Positions 18,530 to 30,589 of a stretch of 64,000 nucleotides of DNA are shown in pieces; within the stretch, counting starts at the first letter, position 1; every line of letters starts with the position of its first letter. The stretch is from Hanleya hanleyi (lineage: Eukaryota > Mollusca > Polyplacophora > Lepidopleurida > Hanleyidae). Under the pieces are notes generated by a model. That model was given only the letters and a program-made list of their open reading frames with translations, made no database searches and was not told the DNA's origin. Location: assembly GCA_036873755.1 (NCBI GenBank), contig JAVTVY010020279.1, forward strand, positions 1 to 64,000. Direction: 5' to 3'. Both the position numbers and the translations under genes were made by a program.

Positions 18530-20611
18530 ATAATCGATGTTTGCAGTGAAAGGTGATCGCCAGAAAATGCAAGTTACATGGAGACATTCGGGAAAAGTGC
18601 TAACAAAGTGTGAGAGAAAATTATTTGCTCGCACCCAATACAACAGAAGTTAGATGTCCATGCCGGGCGGTTCTACTGGGTGTTCATATGTCTGGCTGTT
18701 ATAGCCCAGACAGGGATATGACGTACAGGATTAAACAATATTACACTAGCACCTGTATATCCACGATTGATGAGAGATAGGTCGAAATAAAACAGATAAT
18801 CATCCAAAATACCGTGTACTCATATAACTAAAATATGAGAGAGGGAGATGTCGGAATTTCTCATGTGTTCCTTCATAAATCAATCAGTTCACAAGATTCT
18901 AACTGCTTATGCTCATATTTTCACCTATGTAAGCTATGTGGTCTTAGAATACAGGTCAGATTCAATCCGCGGTGAAATTGACCTAGAGGTACACATGATG
19001 CAGCAGTAATAAGACAGATATAGTGTCAAAGAATGAGACATTATAGCTTAATTCATCCAATAATGATTGTGTTTACAATCACATAAAAAATGGATAGGAC
19101 CTTCATGTTGAATCCACTTACATCACTGTAACGACAATGCCCGTATGTAGTTTGGATGCGCATGCTCTGTTTTGGCTATCTTGGTCACGTGTCTTGTCCG
19201 CTGCGCGTCAATCAAGCAGTCGACATCACATTTAGAAAATCGTAAGATGCATTTGATGACATCATGTGTCGTCGTTGTAGTCTAGTAGGCCAGAGAAATG
19301 GACAAATTTCCATTATGACACACCACACGACCCATTCAGATCACGGATGGTCCACATCGAACCCAAAACGTCCACCTCAGGCCTGCCTGAGATTTGGAGA
19401 TTCAATCGTGTGCAGAGGTCAAAGGTCATCCTGAAGAAACGTCACAAAGGTGATATGGGGGCGGTCATTTTTACGCATCGAAAGTTAAAAAAGGAGCCCA
19501 AAGATGCTGTTTTACTACAACTAAGCTTCGTTAGAAGAAAGGGCTTGCGATTCTTGATGAGTGATTTTTATTGGCGGTCAATAGCGGATATCGCATGATC
19601 TGATGTCCATATTGTGTGTATTCAGACAAAATTCCTGGAGGTGAAATGTGCTCCTAATAAATACGAGTTGTGGGCTAAATTATTACATACGATATCCAAA
19701 AAGAACACTGATTTCAATATCCAGAATAAAACCAAATATCGGCCATTCGGATTCTTTTGAGAACCGATTGATTCTAGAGTACCATGCAGCAAAATATTTC
19801 TGAGAAATTAATTTTAAAAAATGTGGTATCTCTTCAACCATTGAGATCGTTCCATAACATCCAAAGACATCGGATGGTTCAAGATGACAAAGTTAGACTC
19901 TTAGATCGCGTTATCAATAGATACACAGCTTATGCCAGAACTCACTGTTGAAAATCCATGCGAACATCCAAGGAAAATATCGTGAGAATATCACTAATCA
20001 ACCATGAGATGTACAGTCACGAGATAGATTATTCTATACTTCTCGGTATGGATGTAAATAACCCCGGTAAATTGTCATCTCGGAATATTGCCAAAATGTC
20101 TCGACTTTTAACTGACCAAACAGTCAACTCTGTGACAAAACGGTCCTAACCGGTAGATTTTCTCTTCATAAAGACCATTTGCTTGGCAATAAATCATCGG
20201 TAATTGTATATATATCTGGTCCTCCTCCAATATGCGCCATGATCCTGAGCCAGGCATGGCTGCATTCCAGCCTCTACCACAGTAATAAACATATTTGTAG
20301 ACTGTTCAATCAAAGTCATTTTGTAGTGTACAACCTATGATCAATGTAGCAATTAGGTTCAAAGGCTCTCTGAGCACGCCCCAAGGCGGTGGTCCAATAT
20401 GCTCGTCCAATGCAGAACAAAAATTGACTGTATATCGGTACCATTCCCTGGCAGAATCTTCGGATACAATATAGAATGCCTGCATAACGTCTGCTTCTTC
20501 ATCACCCTGTAGAACCGATTATCCTTCCCGTCGTGATATTTGTGGAAATGGCTTAGACCCTGTCTGGTGTACTTATTCTAGAAATTTCCGAAAGTATAAT
20601 TTCCTTAAAGT
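18530..20611. repeat. ~2.1-kb dispersed repeat, copy 1
   Basis: Aligns collinearly with 25138-27273. A module border at ATCAATCAG (~18893) is shared with the copy beginning at 27349, which stops there, and with the copy at 11253, which starts there. Both ends are visible by comparison (TTGATGTCTGCAGTTGAAG-type start and TTTCCGAAAGTATAATTTCC end). No open frame is conserved. It includes a TIR-unit-like stretch at ~19312-19390. The family is unknown to me. Confidence 0.75.
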
Positions 20612-20728
20612 GATCGTAAACCCTCAAGTAAAGTTTCCATCAAATGAATGACCATGGCGAGCAGTATCGGAAAACATTTATTTTAATTTTTTGGGATTTT
20701 ATTACAAAGAGTAAACTGCAATTAAAGT
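20612..20728. other. Short spacer
   Basis: A+T-rich, without recognisable features. Confidence 0.4.
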
Positions 20729-21136
20729 GTGGTATTCTATGGTGGTCTATTGCAATCATATTTAGGTCCAGTGACGTCACACTGCCTTAATACATATATT
20801 TCAAACTTTGTATGCACTTTTCAATGATTGATTCAAGCTTAAGGTATGTATATTTTGAGTTTCAACACAGACTCACTGTTCCAATGTGCATGTTCCAAAA
20901 TCGGGGAAATTAAATGCAAGATTCAAATTGACTTGACACTCATGAATCACCATCTCCCAGATTTTAGTGAAACATGCACATTGGAACAGTGAGTCTGTGT
21001 TGAAACTCAAAGTATACACACCTTAAGCTTCAATCAAGCACTGGAAAGTGCATACAAAGTTTGAAATATATGTATTAAGGCAGTGTTACGTCACTGGACC
21101 TAGATATGATTGCAAAAGACCACCATAGAATACCAC
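20729..21136. mobile_element. Fold-back MITE-like inverted repeat
   Basis: Two arms of ~180 bp (GTGGTATTCTATGGTGGTC at left, GACCACCATAGAATACCAC at right) enclose ~50 bp. The inner arm blocks CAGACTCACTGTTCCAATG and CATTGGAACAGTGAGTCTG are exact inverted matches. There is no coding sequence and no clear target duplication. Confidence 0.8.
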
Positions 21137-21909
21137 CTACAAGAAAAAATAGAGATGATTATACAAAGTATATCATTAATAGTCCGGTGGCTTAAGGTCA
21201 AGATCGTGACTGACTGGAATAAAGCACCATCTTTTGCAGAGAGGCTCATTTGGGCATAAGGAATTATCTCAGAAGGGGTGCCCATTTCTACAGGAGGTGG
21301 AAGGCCCTTAATTTGCATAAATCCAATATGGCCGCCATAATACATACAGTAGCCTCCTGTTGGCGACTATTTGACAGCTTGAATCGCCTTTTTACACGAA
21401 ATTGCTTTTCTACGAGCCTGACTGACTCAAGAAGAAAATAATAACGATAATTGGAAACTTTATTACCCGTTGAATATCCAACATGGCCGCCAGAGCGTCA
21501 CTAATCATGGTATCATTGCTATACACATGTATGTGTGTTTGTATATATGCTAATATATATATCATATATATTTATAAATCCATTGAGAGGTTTCTGTACA
21601 TGTAGCTCTATTATGATTGACTCGATTAAGCACGCATGAAGGTTATTGGCTTCAGGTTATCGTACATGCCACGGTTGTGTACTACAGCAAATGTTGCCAA
21701 TTGGATTCTTCCCGGCTCCTTACATGTAATTAGCATATGTAAATCCAGCGGCAAAGAAAGTTACTCTTCAAACACCAACTGGAATCAGGCTAAAACTGTG
21801 CTAAGTAACTACCCTGAGGTAGATTTACTTGTTTCAAGTTTCACAAACCGTTTCGATATTTGACACTCGAGAAAATATGCCTTTACTATCTCGCGTTATC
21901 ATTCATCTG

Positions 21910-22850
21910 CTATGCAAAACCCTGCTATCGTAGAAGCTAAATTAGACAAAGAGTTGTCGAAAGCTCGAGTTGCTGGCCCCTTCTAAACTCCTGCTTTTGA
22001 AAATAAGGTTTCTAGGGCTTTCATGTGTGAAAGTTTGCCAGTTACTTGCTGAAGGACCGGTTCTCTTCCGGTATTTCAGCTTCCTACATCATTAAAATTG
22101 GCTGTCACCTTGAGTGTGACATTAAACCAACTCCCCCCCTAATGCTTTTAGGGTGATACTCAATTTATCTTACCCTGAAAAATATGCCTTGTCTATTAAC
22201 GGTGCGATTCAACAGGACCTGATATGTTGAATACGTAGACATTAGATATCGCGATTGCACAAAACATGGCCACTAAAGCTTGGTGCCAAAATCTATTTAG
22301 ATGATGCCTTCCGCATTTATGTATCGGTGTCTCTCGATGGGATGCTCTACATCCTGCAAGATGTAAATGAGCTCAAGTCATTCTCTGCAATCGGTTATGG
22401 CTACAAAATTCGGCATATCAGAGGTCATCTACATACTGAACGACTTCATGTTCGTAGGTGCAAATGGCGCTAGCCACTGTTCTATAGCTCTCAACACTTT
22501 CACTTACTTGTGTGAGTATTTGAGCATTCCAATCAAACATGCTAAGACCTACTACCCATCAACTACTATGGGTATGCATGGGATTCACCTGGACTCCAGA
22601 ACTATGAAAGCATCTTTTCCAGGAGACAAAATTCATAAACTAAAAAGCGTGCTGGGTGAATTCTCGCGCCGCACAAAGGTGTGACTTGTGGAACTGCAGT
22701 CTCTCATTGGCTCGCACAATTTTGCCCGTAAAGTCGTCGTGCTCGGCAGGGCTAAGCCCGGCCCCTGTACAGACCTTTTGGTCTTTGATATATGTTGGCA
22801 TCTGTGGGAAGTTGATGCTGGGTCGACATCGGGCCTTACAGACTAGTCTT
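21910..22850 (+). pseudogene. DIRS-like reverse transcriptase / RNase H remnant
   Basis: Multi-frame similarity to DIRS retrotransposon polymerase. The N-terminal block (PAIVEAKLDKELSKARVAGPF, ~21925) is followed by a palm-motif-A-like stretch (IYLDDAFRIYVSV, ~22295), a catalytic-motif-like stretch (YILNDFMFVG, ~22430) and a thumb/RNase H region (SLIG-type to ~22760). The normal second acidic pair is altered (LND in place of a xDD motif). Several stops and phase changes are present, so it is not functional. It is paired with the tyrosine recombinase remnant at 23770-24560. Confidence 0.75.
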
Positions 22851-23769
22851 TTGTGTTAATTGCCGTCATTTACATCTGACGACGATACAGCTCACCAATC
22901 TCCAATGTACGAGTTGTCACAGCGAAACAGCTCACCAATTACCAGTATACGAGTTGTCAGAGCATTTCCATCATAGCTCTCTAGATTTGTATCTAATACC
23001 GCTTATGCCGGTGCTAGGGGCCGTGTGGTCATATCATCCAAGTTGCCACATGAACAGGTACAATATAAGCGTACCTGAGATACAACACATATCACGAATC
23101 GTTAGATTCTTGGTATGTGCTTTAGAATAGGTTTACCAGAAGACTATTCTGTGAAGTCATGTGACGCAGTCAGTATGTCGGCACCTCTTCCCACTTCCCT
23201 TATATGTGTTGTAATTTCTCCGCTGCCTGATAGAATTTAAAGTTGTATCACAGGCTTACCATCACATTCGCTTGAATAAAGCTGAGCCTATGTTAATACC
23301 TGGCTTGTATTCCTGGAGTCCCTCAACGGAAAATTAATTTTCTTTCTCCAAATTGGGTATCCAATTTCGACGCTGCTGGTACCTTGGGTTTGGCGGCTGT
23401 TTTCGGATCCTCGTGGATAGACCAAGAATGACCAGCACATCTTACCCATATCACAGTCAAGCAGTGCTTGCCGTGGAAGTTGTGGCCATAATCTGGCAAA
23501 TCATAACCTCTCTTTCTTTGTGATGATATGGCTGTGGCTGAAATTAGTACATCAGTTAGTAGTTGCCTGCCTTCGAAGTGACATTCTGTTCAGATCAAAA
23601 CATATTTTGGAACAATCTTATTTCTGACAAACTCTCACAGTTACAATTCCAGGAAGCGCTGTCTCTAACCCTTGACTCAATCGCTTGTCGCACCCAGTAC
23701 CATGTCTGTTGTTCTTCTGACGCCGTCCCTTGCTGAATCTTCCTTGAAAGTATACAAGCGCTCATGACA

Positions 23770-24560
23770 AGTATATGGAGATTTCCTCAATAACACTGGT
23801 CAATGTGCCAGTAAGGTATTCCTTATCTCATCGTCACAGTTGGTTTCCTTCAAAGCATTCTTGCATTTCAACAAGTATGCACCCTCCACAGCTTATACAT
23901 TCGTATCGGCTATCAGTCATGCGCACAGTTCGGCTGCAGTACACGATCCTGCGCAGTTATTCCTTGCCAAAAAGCTACTTACGGGCATGTCAAAATTACA
24001 CGGCCGGATACCAGCTTGCCCATAACTAAGGATATCCTCTATAAGATATTTTATGCTATACCCCGCATCGTATCCATGTAATTCTTTTACGAGCAATGAT
24101 CTTGGTAGCATTTCATGCATTCTCACGCGTTAGTGAATTGACAGATCGTTCAGAACAAGATTGCAATAGCAATGTTCTTTCATACAACGATGTCTCTTTC
24201 TCCGATCAATCTGGCCGGTTAAAAAGCATGCACATTACAACATATCCCATAAACCAGTTCATTTGTTTATACTGATAATATTATATATTGTCCAGTTCTC
24301 GCACCCCGTGCTTTATTTCCGGTTACATATTTCACATCCGAGGCCGGGCCCCTGTCCCAATTTCCAGAGGATGCGATCGTTTTTGCTGAATATTACTCAG
24401 CTCATGTAAAAAAAGGAATCTCTTTAACAGGCCATAGCTTTCTCCTTGGCGCCGCCACTTCATCTTCAGCAGCAGTAATCTCGAATAACATATTCAAAAA
24501 TGTCTAGATGGAAGTCTAACGCTATATTAGTATGACACATTTCACTTGGTAGCTATGCAT
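23770..24560 (+). pseudogene. DIRS-type tyrosine recombinase remnant
   Basis: Similarity begins at a SAM-like region (FNKYAPSTAYTFVSAISHAH, ~23870) and LLTGMSKLHGRIPAC, continues through the CPNF/FLL region, and ends at a TGHSFLLGAAT block at ~24425. There the Arg of the H-x-x-R box is replaced by Leu. Stops lie within the segment holding the catalytic Tyr. Tyrosine recombinases replace the DDE integrase in DIRS elements, which supports the assignment of the upstream RT. Confidence 0.75.
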
Positions 24561-25137
24561 CGTCCAGTCACGGGTTTCGTTGTATGGTAGCCTCAACGAA
24601 TGTATTGCATATATAAAGATCTGGTCCAACTTGCCCCAGTTTGGCAAAGGTCAGTCAGGGGCTATCGTGCTATCTGAGTCAGTTATATATGATTATTTTC
24701 TAATATTTACTGTATACTTAACACCAAGAAAAAAAAATAAGAAAAAAATAATTCAAAATTTCGGATCGAAATCTCGTCAAAAATTGACAACATTTTGGTT
24801 CTGACGTAGCTGTAGCGTCATTATGTCGGCCATCTTGGATTATTTTGCATTTCTCGCTAGACCTTTGCCAACACTATTAGTGTTCAGACTCTTACCCCGA
24901 AGGATGGCGAATATATGATGTTTTGAAAATCGTTGGGATGAAAATTGCCGTTTATGGGCCCAAAATGACCCCGGGCCTCTAATGGGTCACATATTGCCTC
25001 CTGGGCCTCGAAATCGGGGGCACCCCTTCTGATATTGTTCTCGGTGCCTTTGACGACACGTGTGCCAAATTTGGTGCTTTATTCCACTCTGTCACGATAA
25101 AGTGAAAATCTGGCCTTACGCCACCGGACTATAACAG

Positions 25138-27273
25138 GGGATATGCTTTCAGTCTATGGAACTAATAATCGGTCCATAATTGATGTCTGCAGTTGAAGTT
25201 GATCGCTAGAAATTGCAGGTTATATGGAGACATTCGAGAAAAGTGCTAAAGATGTGTGATAGACAGTTATCTCTTTGTTTCCAATACAACATAGGTTAGA
25301 TGTCTAGGCCGAGCGGTTCTACTGGGTGTTCATATGTCTGGCTGTTATAGCCCATACAGGGATATGACGTACAGGATTAAACAATATTACACAGCACCTG
25401 TATGTCCACGATTGATGAGAGATAGGTCGAAATAAAAGAGATAATTATCCAAAATACCGTGTACTCATATAACTAAAATATTATGAGAGAGAGAGAGGTC
25501 GGAATTTCTCATGTGTTCCTTCATAAATCAATCAGTTCACAAGATTCTAACTGCTTATGCTCATATTTTCACCTATGTAAGCTATGTGGTTCTAGAATAC
25601 AGGTCAGATTCAATCAGTGGTGAAATTGACCTAGAGGTACACATGATGCAGCAGTAATAAGACAGATATAGTGTCAAAGAATTAGACATTATAGCTTAAT
25701 TCATCCAATAATGATTGTGTTTACAATCACATAAAAAATGGATAGGACCTTCATGTTGAATCCACTTACATCACTGTAACGACAATGCCCGTATGTAGTT
25801 TGGATGCGCATGCTCTGTTTCGGCTATCTTGGTCACGTGTCTTGTCCGCTGCGCGTCAATCAAGCAGTCGACATCACCTTTGGAAAATCGTAAGATGCAT
25901 TTGATGACATCATGTGTCGTCGTTGTAGTCTAGTAGGCCAGAGAAATGACAAATTTCCATTATGACACACCACACGACCCATTCAGATCACGGATGGTCC
26001 ACATCGAACCCAAAACGTCCACCTCAGGCCTGCCTGAGATTTGGAGATTCAATCGTGTGCAGAGGTCAAAGGCCATCCTGAAGAAACGTCACAAAGGTGA
26101 TATGGGGGCGGTCATTTTTACGCATCGAAAGTCAAAAAATGAGCCCAAAGGTGCTCTTTTACTACAACTAAGCTTCGTTAGGAGAAAGGGCTTGCGATTC
26201 TTGATGAGTGATTTTTATTGGCAGTCAATAGCGGATATCGCATGATCTGATGTCCATATTGTGTGTATTCAGACAAAATTCCTGGAGGTGAAATGTGCTC
26301 CTAATAAATGCGAGTTTTGGGCTGAACCAATCTGTATCATGCTGGTCCTAATTACTACATACGATATCCAAAAGAACACTGATTTCAATATCCAGAATAA
26401 ACCAAATATCGGCCATTCGGATTCTTTTGAGAACCGATTGATTCTAGAGTACCATGCAGCAAAATATTTCTGAGAAATTAATTTTAAAAAATGTAGTGTC
26501 TCTTCAACCATTGAGATCCTTCCATAACATCCAAAGACATCGGATGGTTCAAGATGACAAAGTTAAACTCTTAGATCGCGTTATCAATAGATACACAGCT
26601 TATGCCAGAACTCACTGTTGAAAACCCATCCGGACATCCAAGGAAAATATCGTGAGAATATCACTAATCGATTTATGAGATGTACAGTCAGGAGAAAGAT
26701 TATTCTACACTTCTCGGTATGGATGAAAATAAACCTGGTAAATTGTCATCTCGGAATATTGCCAAAATGTCTCGACTTTAACTGACCAAACAGTCAATTC
26801 TGTGACAAAACGGTCCTAACCGGTAGATTTTCTCTTCATAAAGATCATTTGCTTGGCAATAAATCATCGGTAATTGTATATATCTGGTCCTTCTCCAATA
26901 TGCAATGACCCTGAGCCAGGCATGGCTGCATTCCAGTCTCTATCACAGTAATAAACATATTTGTAGACTGTTCAATCAAAGTCATTTTGTCGTGCACAAA
27001 CTATGATCAATATAGCAATTAGGTTCAAAGGCTCTCTGAGCACGCCCCAAGGCAGTGGTCCAATATGCTCGTCCAATGCAGAACAAAAATTGACTGTATA
27101 TCGGTACCATTCCCTGGCAGAATCTTCGGGTACAATATAGAATGCCTGCATAACGTCTTCTTCTTCATCACCCTGTAGAACCGATTAGCCTTCCCGTCGT
27201 GATATTTGTGGAAATTGCTTAGACCGTGTCTGGTGTACTTATTCTAGAAATTTCCGAAAGTATAATTTCCTTA
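25138..27273. repeat. ~2.1-kb dispersed repeat, copy 2
   Basis: Collinear with 18530-20611, with a slightly longer start (GGGGATATGCTTTCAGTCTATGG). It immediately follows the right end of element G. Both copies have the same internal order, including the TIR-unit-like stretch at ~25965-26030. There is no conserved ORF. Confidence 0.8.
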
Positions 27274-27764
27274 TCATTATTATGAACAATACAATAGAAG
27301 AGATGTCAAGGTATAATAGAGCTGATAATACAATGTATATCATTAGCAGGGGGTATGCCTTTAGTCTATGGAAGTAATAATCGGTCCATAATTGATGTCT
27401 GCAGTTGAAGTTGATAGCTAGAACAGGCACGGCGGAGCCGGGGGGGGGAGGGGGCAGCAAGGCCCCCCCCCCCCCCAATATGAAAAGATGGGGGAGGGGG
27501 GCCATGGACCACTTTGGCCCCCCCAATAATTGTAACTGACGTGCCTTGAAATGGGGCAGGTATGTGTAGAAAACCATCTAAAATTTCAAAATTTTCCGGG
27601 GGAGTACCCCCGTCCCCCCGATGACATCTTCACAAGCCCCAAGTTCTGGCCGTGTTCACATTTGAAACATTGGAATATGCGATCATGTCCCAACTTCTCC
27701 ATGAAGTTCGTTCTGTCTAATCAACGAACAGCGCAATGTCCGTCAATTATGGTGTTCTATTTGG

Positions 27765-28205
27765 GCCAAGTTTGCGTCGCGTGGCGACTTTTAGAAACTC
27801 GCCACTCGCCACGCGCCGTGGACCTCTCCGGCGCGCGGCGACTGGCGACTTTCTGCTATCTCTTAACCTGCAAAAACTCGCCAGTCGCCACCCGCCGTTA
27901 AAAACGGCGAGTTTCGCTCTATCTCTTAACCTGGAAAAACTCGCCGCGCGCCACTCGCCGGATGAACCACGGCGCACGGCGACTGGCGACTTTTGACTGT
28001 AGTGAAATTCGCCACTCGCCACGCGCCGTGGACATCTCCGGCGCGCGGCGACTGGCGACTTTCTGCTATCTCTTAACCTGCAAAAACTCGCCAGTCGCCA
28101 CGCGCCGTAAAACACGGCGAGTTTCGCTCTATCTCTTAACCTGGAAAAACTCGCCGCGCGCCACTCGCCGGACAAACCACGGCGCGCGGCGACTGGCGAC
28201 TTTTG
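27765..28205. repeat. CGCCACTCGCCACGCGCCG GC-rich repeat, two tandem copies
   Basis: A ~235-bp unit (ACTCGCCACTCGCCACGCGC ... CTATCTCTTAACCTG ... GGCGACTGGCGACTTTTG) occurs twice. An inverted copy is at 29165-29385. Long ORFs on either strand here are produced by the repeat and the absence of A/T-rich stops. Confidence 0.85.
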
Positions 28206-29164
28206 CCTTCTGGAATTCTCAGGACTTTTTCCCAAGTGCGCATGCCCGAGGAGCATCAATTATGCAGTTGCAATATCATAAATCACAGTCGCGATCTCAT
28301 CGAATTTGAGGAAGTAAAAAAAATATGGAAACTGTTGAAAGAAATACGTCTTTTCATCTTTAAAAATAGGGTCTTGATAGTTTGTAGGGTTTGTGATACA
28401 GGAAATATCAACCTAACAAAGAGCCGCTCTATGGATTAAAACAGCAATAAAGGATCTCTTATACAAAGATATCGCCCGTTTTTCACATAAAATTTACGAA
28501 GAGAGAAATTCAATCATCCAGAGAAAATGTTAGCATTTTTTCTTACTTTTTTAATCAATATAACGATGACGCTCTATTCGCTTTCTTAATATGGCATACA
28601 GCATATTAGTTGACGTTGCTTTTATCTTATAAAACAAAATTCCCGCGTCGAGTGCTTTATTGTATCTTAAATAAGGAACAATTTCAAAGCGATTCATCCT
28701 GAATTGAAAACGATATGCTGTTTTATAAATATATATAGGCAGTTATATAAAACGAATGAAAAAAACGATTGAAAATGTTGTCTTGGTGTTAAATTTTTAA
28801 AATATACCAGCAGATAACGAGAGTATGCAAGTTCTGCACAGAAACGGATAACGAGTATTTTAATAAAAAAATATCTGCACATTTGACAAAATTAGATTGC
28901 CCTATAATGCGTATTGCATTAAAAAGAACTTGTTTCAAAAAACAACTATATTAATTCTTACAGATAGCTTACATCTTCAAAATTAGTCACATAGCATCAG
29001 ATGTAGCTGGAGAGTTCATTCATTAGAAATTATGTATATTTATGCACGAGGAAGAGATTTAAAATTAAATTAAATGACAGCATGTTTCGAACAAAATATT
29101 CCGATAATTGATGCTCCCCGGGCATGCGCACTTGAGAAAAAGTCCTGAGAATTCCAGAAGTCAA

Positions 29165-29385
29165 AAGTCGCCAGTCGCCGCGCGCCGTGGTTCATCCGGC
29201 GAGTGGCGCGCGGCGAGTTTTTCCAGGTTAAGAGATAGAGCGAAACTCGCCGTGTTTTACGGCGGGTGGCGACTGGCGAGTTTTTGCAGGTTAAGAGATA
29301 GCAGAAAGTCGCCAGTCGCCGCGCGCCGGAGAGGTCCACGGCGCGTGGCGAGTGGCGAGTTTGTAAAAGTCGCCACGCGACGCAA
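29165..29385. repeat. Inverted copy of the GC-rich unit
   Basis: The reverse complement of the unit at 27765-28205, giving element 27424-29900 a subterminal inverted repeat structure. Confidence 0.85.
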
Positions 29386-30589
29386 ACTTGGCCCAAATAG
29401 AACACCATAGTCAATAGTTTGTGTTTATAAAGCTCTCCGCTTATTTCGCCGACAAATAACATTTACTGAGCACCGGGCACTGCAGTCTCCAGGCATAAAA
29501 GTATCTACGCCTTGAGGAAAAAAAAAAAAAATAATTGTGTGAAGATGATCTCCTTGTTGTGTATATACCAGTATGCCGGAACACTATAACGTTATTCGAT
29601 GAATATTTACAATGCTCTAAAGTTGTGTTCACACTGTAACATTTAACTTGGGTGGGTGGGTATAGTTGACAAATATCATCGGCGAATTATTTTCGGAATA
29701 ATTTCATTGAAGAACGTCGATTGGATTTTTTTTTAGCTTTTATGAGTCGGTTTTATTGCGAGATATGCTATCCTTTCAAAGTTCTCAGAAGCGCCAAAGT
29801 GGGTTAAATCAAGTCTAAAATTTCAAACACCCCCTCCCTGCCCCACCCCCGTCTGCCCCCCCCCCTCCCCCCCAATATTCAAGTCGCTCCGCCGCGCCTG
29901 TAGAAAATTCAGGCTATTTGGACGCATTCGGGAAAAGTGCTAAAGAAGTGTTAGAGACAGTTATTTGTTTGCATCCATGACAACATAGGTTAGATAACCA
30001 GGCCGAGAGCGGTTCTACTGGGTGTTCATGTGTCTGGCTGTTATAGCCCATACAGGGGTATGACGTACAGGGTTCCTCGCATTGAAAAAGTATAAACAAG
30101 ATAACACTAGCACCTGTATGTCCACGATTGATGAGAGATAGGTCTAAATAAAAGAGATAATCAGCCAGAATACCGTGTACTCATATCAATAGAATATTAT
30201 GAGAGAGCGGTGATAGGTGACGAGGTCTGTATTTCTCAAGTATCCGTTCATAAATCAATCAGCATGAAATAACAATCAAGAAGGGATAGATAAGTAGAGT
30301 AGGGGAGACAACATTTTAATAGACGCCACAATTTGTTTATCTCCCCTGAAAGTATTGGAACGAAAAACAGTTAAGTTCGCTCAGGTGTATCTGAGAATTT
30401 TGAGATTGAACTGAGTACAAATTTCTGTATGTCAATGCATTCAATGACTCAGTTTCCGGTTAATCTTTTAAATACTCCCTCAAAAGTACTCTGTACAAAA
30501 AGTACACAAGTATGTCGAAAATTATTATGCACATGGGTATGAGTAGTGAAAATTTAGAGCTTTCAGAACACAGAAGCATGACCATGAAC

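Larger units (their letters stand above)
21182..25129. mobile_element. Element G: TIR element with TA target duplication, holding a DIRS remnant
   Basis: It starts GTCCGGTGGC at 21182 and ends GCCACCGGAC at 25129, each flanked by TA. Inverted homology continues inward: GGAATAAAGCACC versus GGTGCTTTATTCC, AGAAGGGGTGCCC versus GGGGCACCCCTTCT, and AATCCAATATGGCCGCCATA versus the right-arm equivalent near 24828. The interior holds decayed DIRS genes, probably a separate nested insertion. No transposase of its own was recognised. Element F at 37052-39762 has the same kind of ends. Confidence 0.65.
27424..29900. mobile_element. Non-autonomous TIR element with 5-bp target duplication
   Basis: The ends are CAGGCACGGCGGAGC (27424) and GCTCCGCCGCGCCTG (29900), inverted and differing at one base. 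Flanks are TAGAA at 27419-27423 and TAGAA at 29901-29905. The interrupted host repeat is intact elsewhere, which confirms the boundaries. The interior has G/C homopolymer tracts near both ends, GC-rich repeat blocks, and an A+T-rich middle (28260-29100). No transposase was seen. The CAGG ends are hAT-like, but the 5-bp duplication is shorter than the usual 8 bp, so the superfamily stays open. Confidence 0.8.
27349..30261. repeat. Dispersed repeat copy 3 (module 1), split by insertion
   Basis: It starts GGGGGTATGCCTTTAGTCTATGG like copy 2, is interrupted at 27424-29900, resumes with TAGAAAATTCAGGCTATTTGG and ends at ATCAATCAG (~30261), where module 2 of the other copies would begin. Confidence 0.75.

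Noticed and set aside
27736..28309. Several overlapping ORFs of 86-170 codons on both strands
   Set aside because: They fall exactly on the GC-rich tandem/inverted blocks of the CAGGC element and reflect a low stop frequency, not genes.
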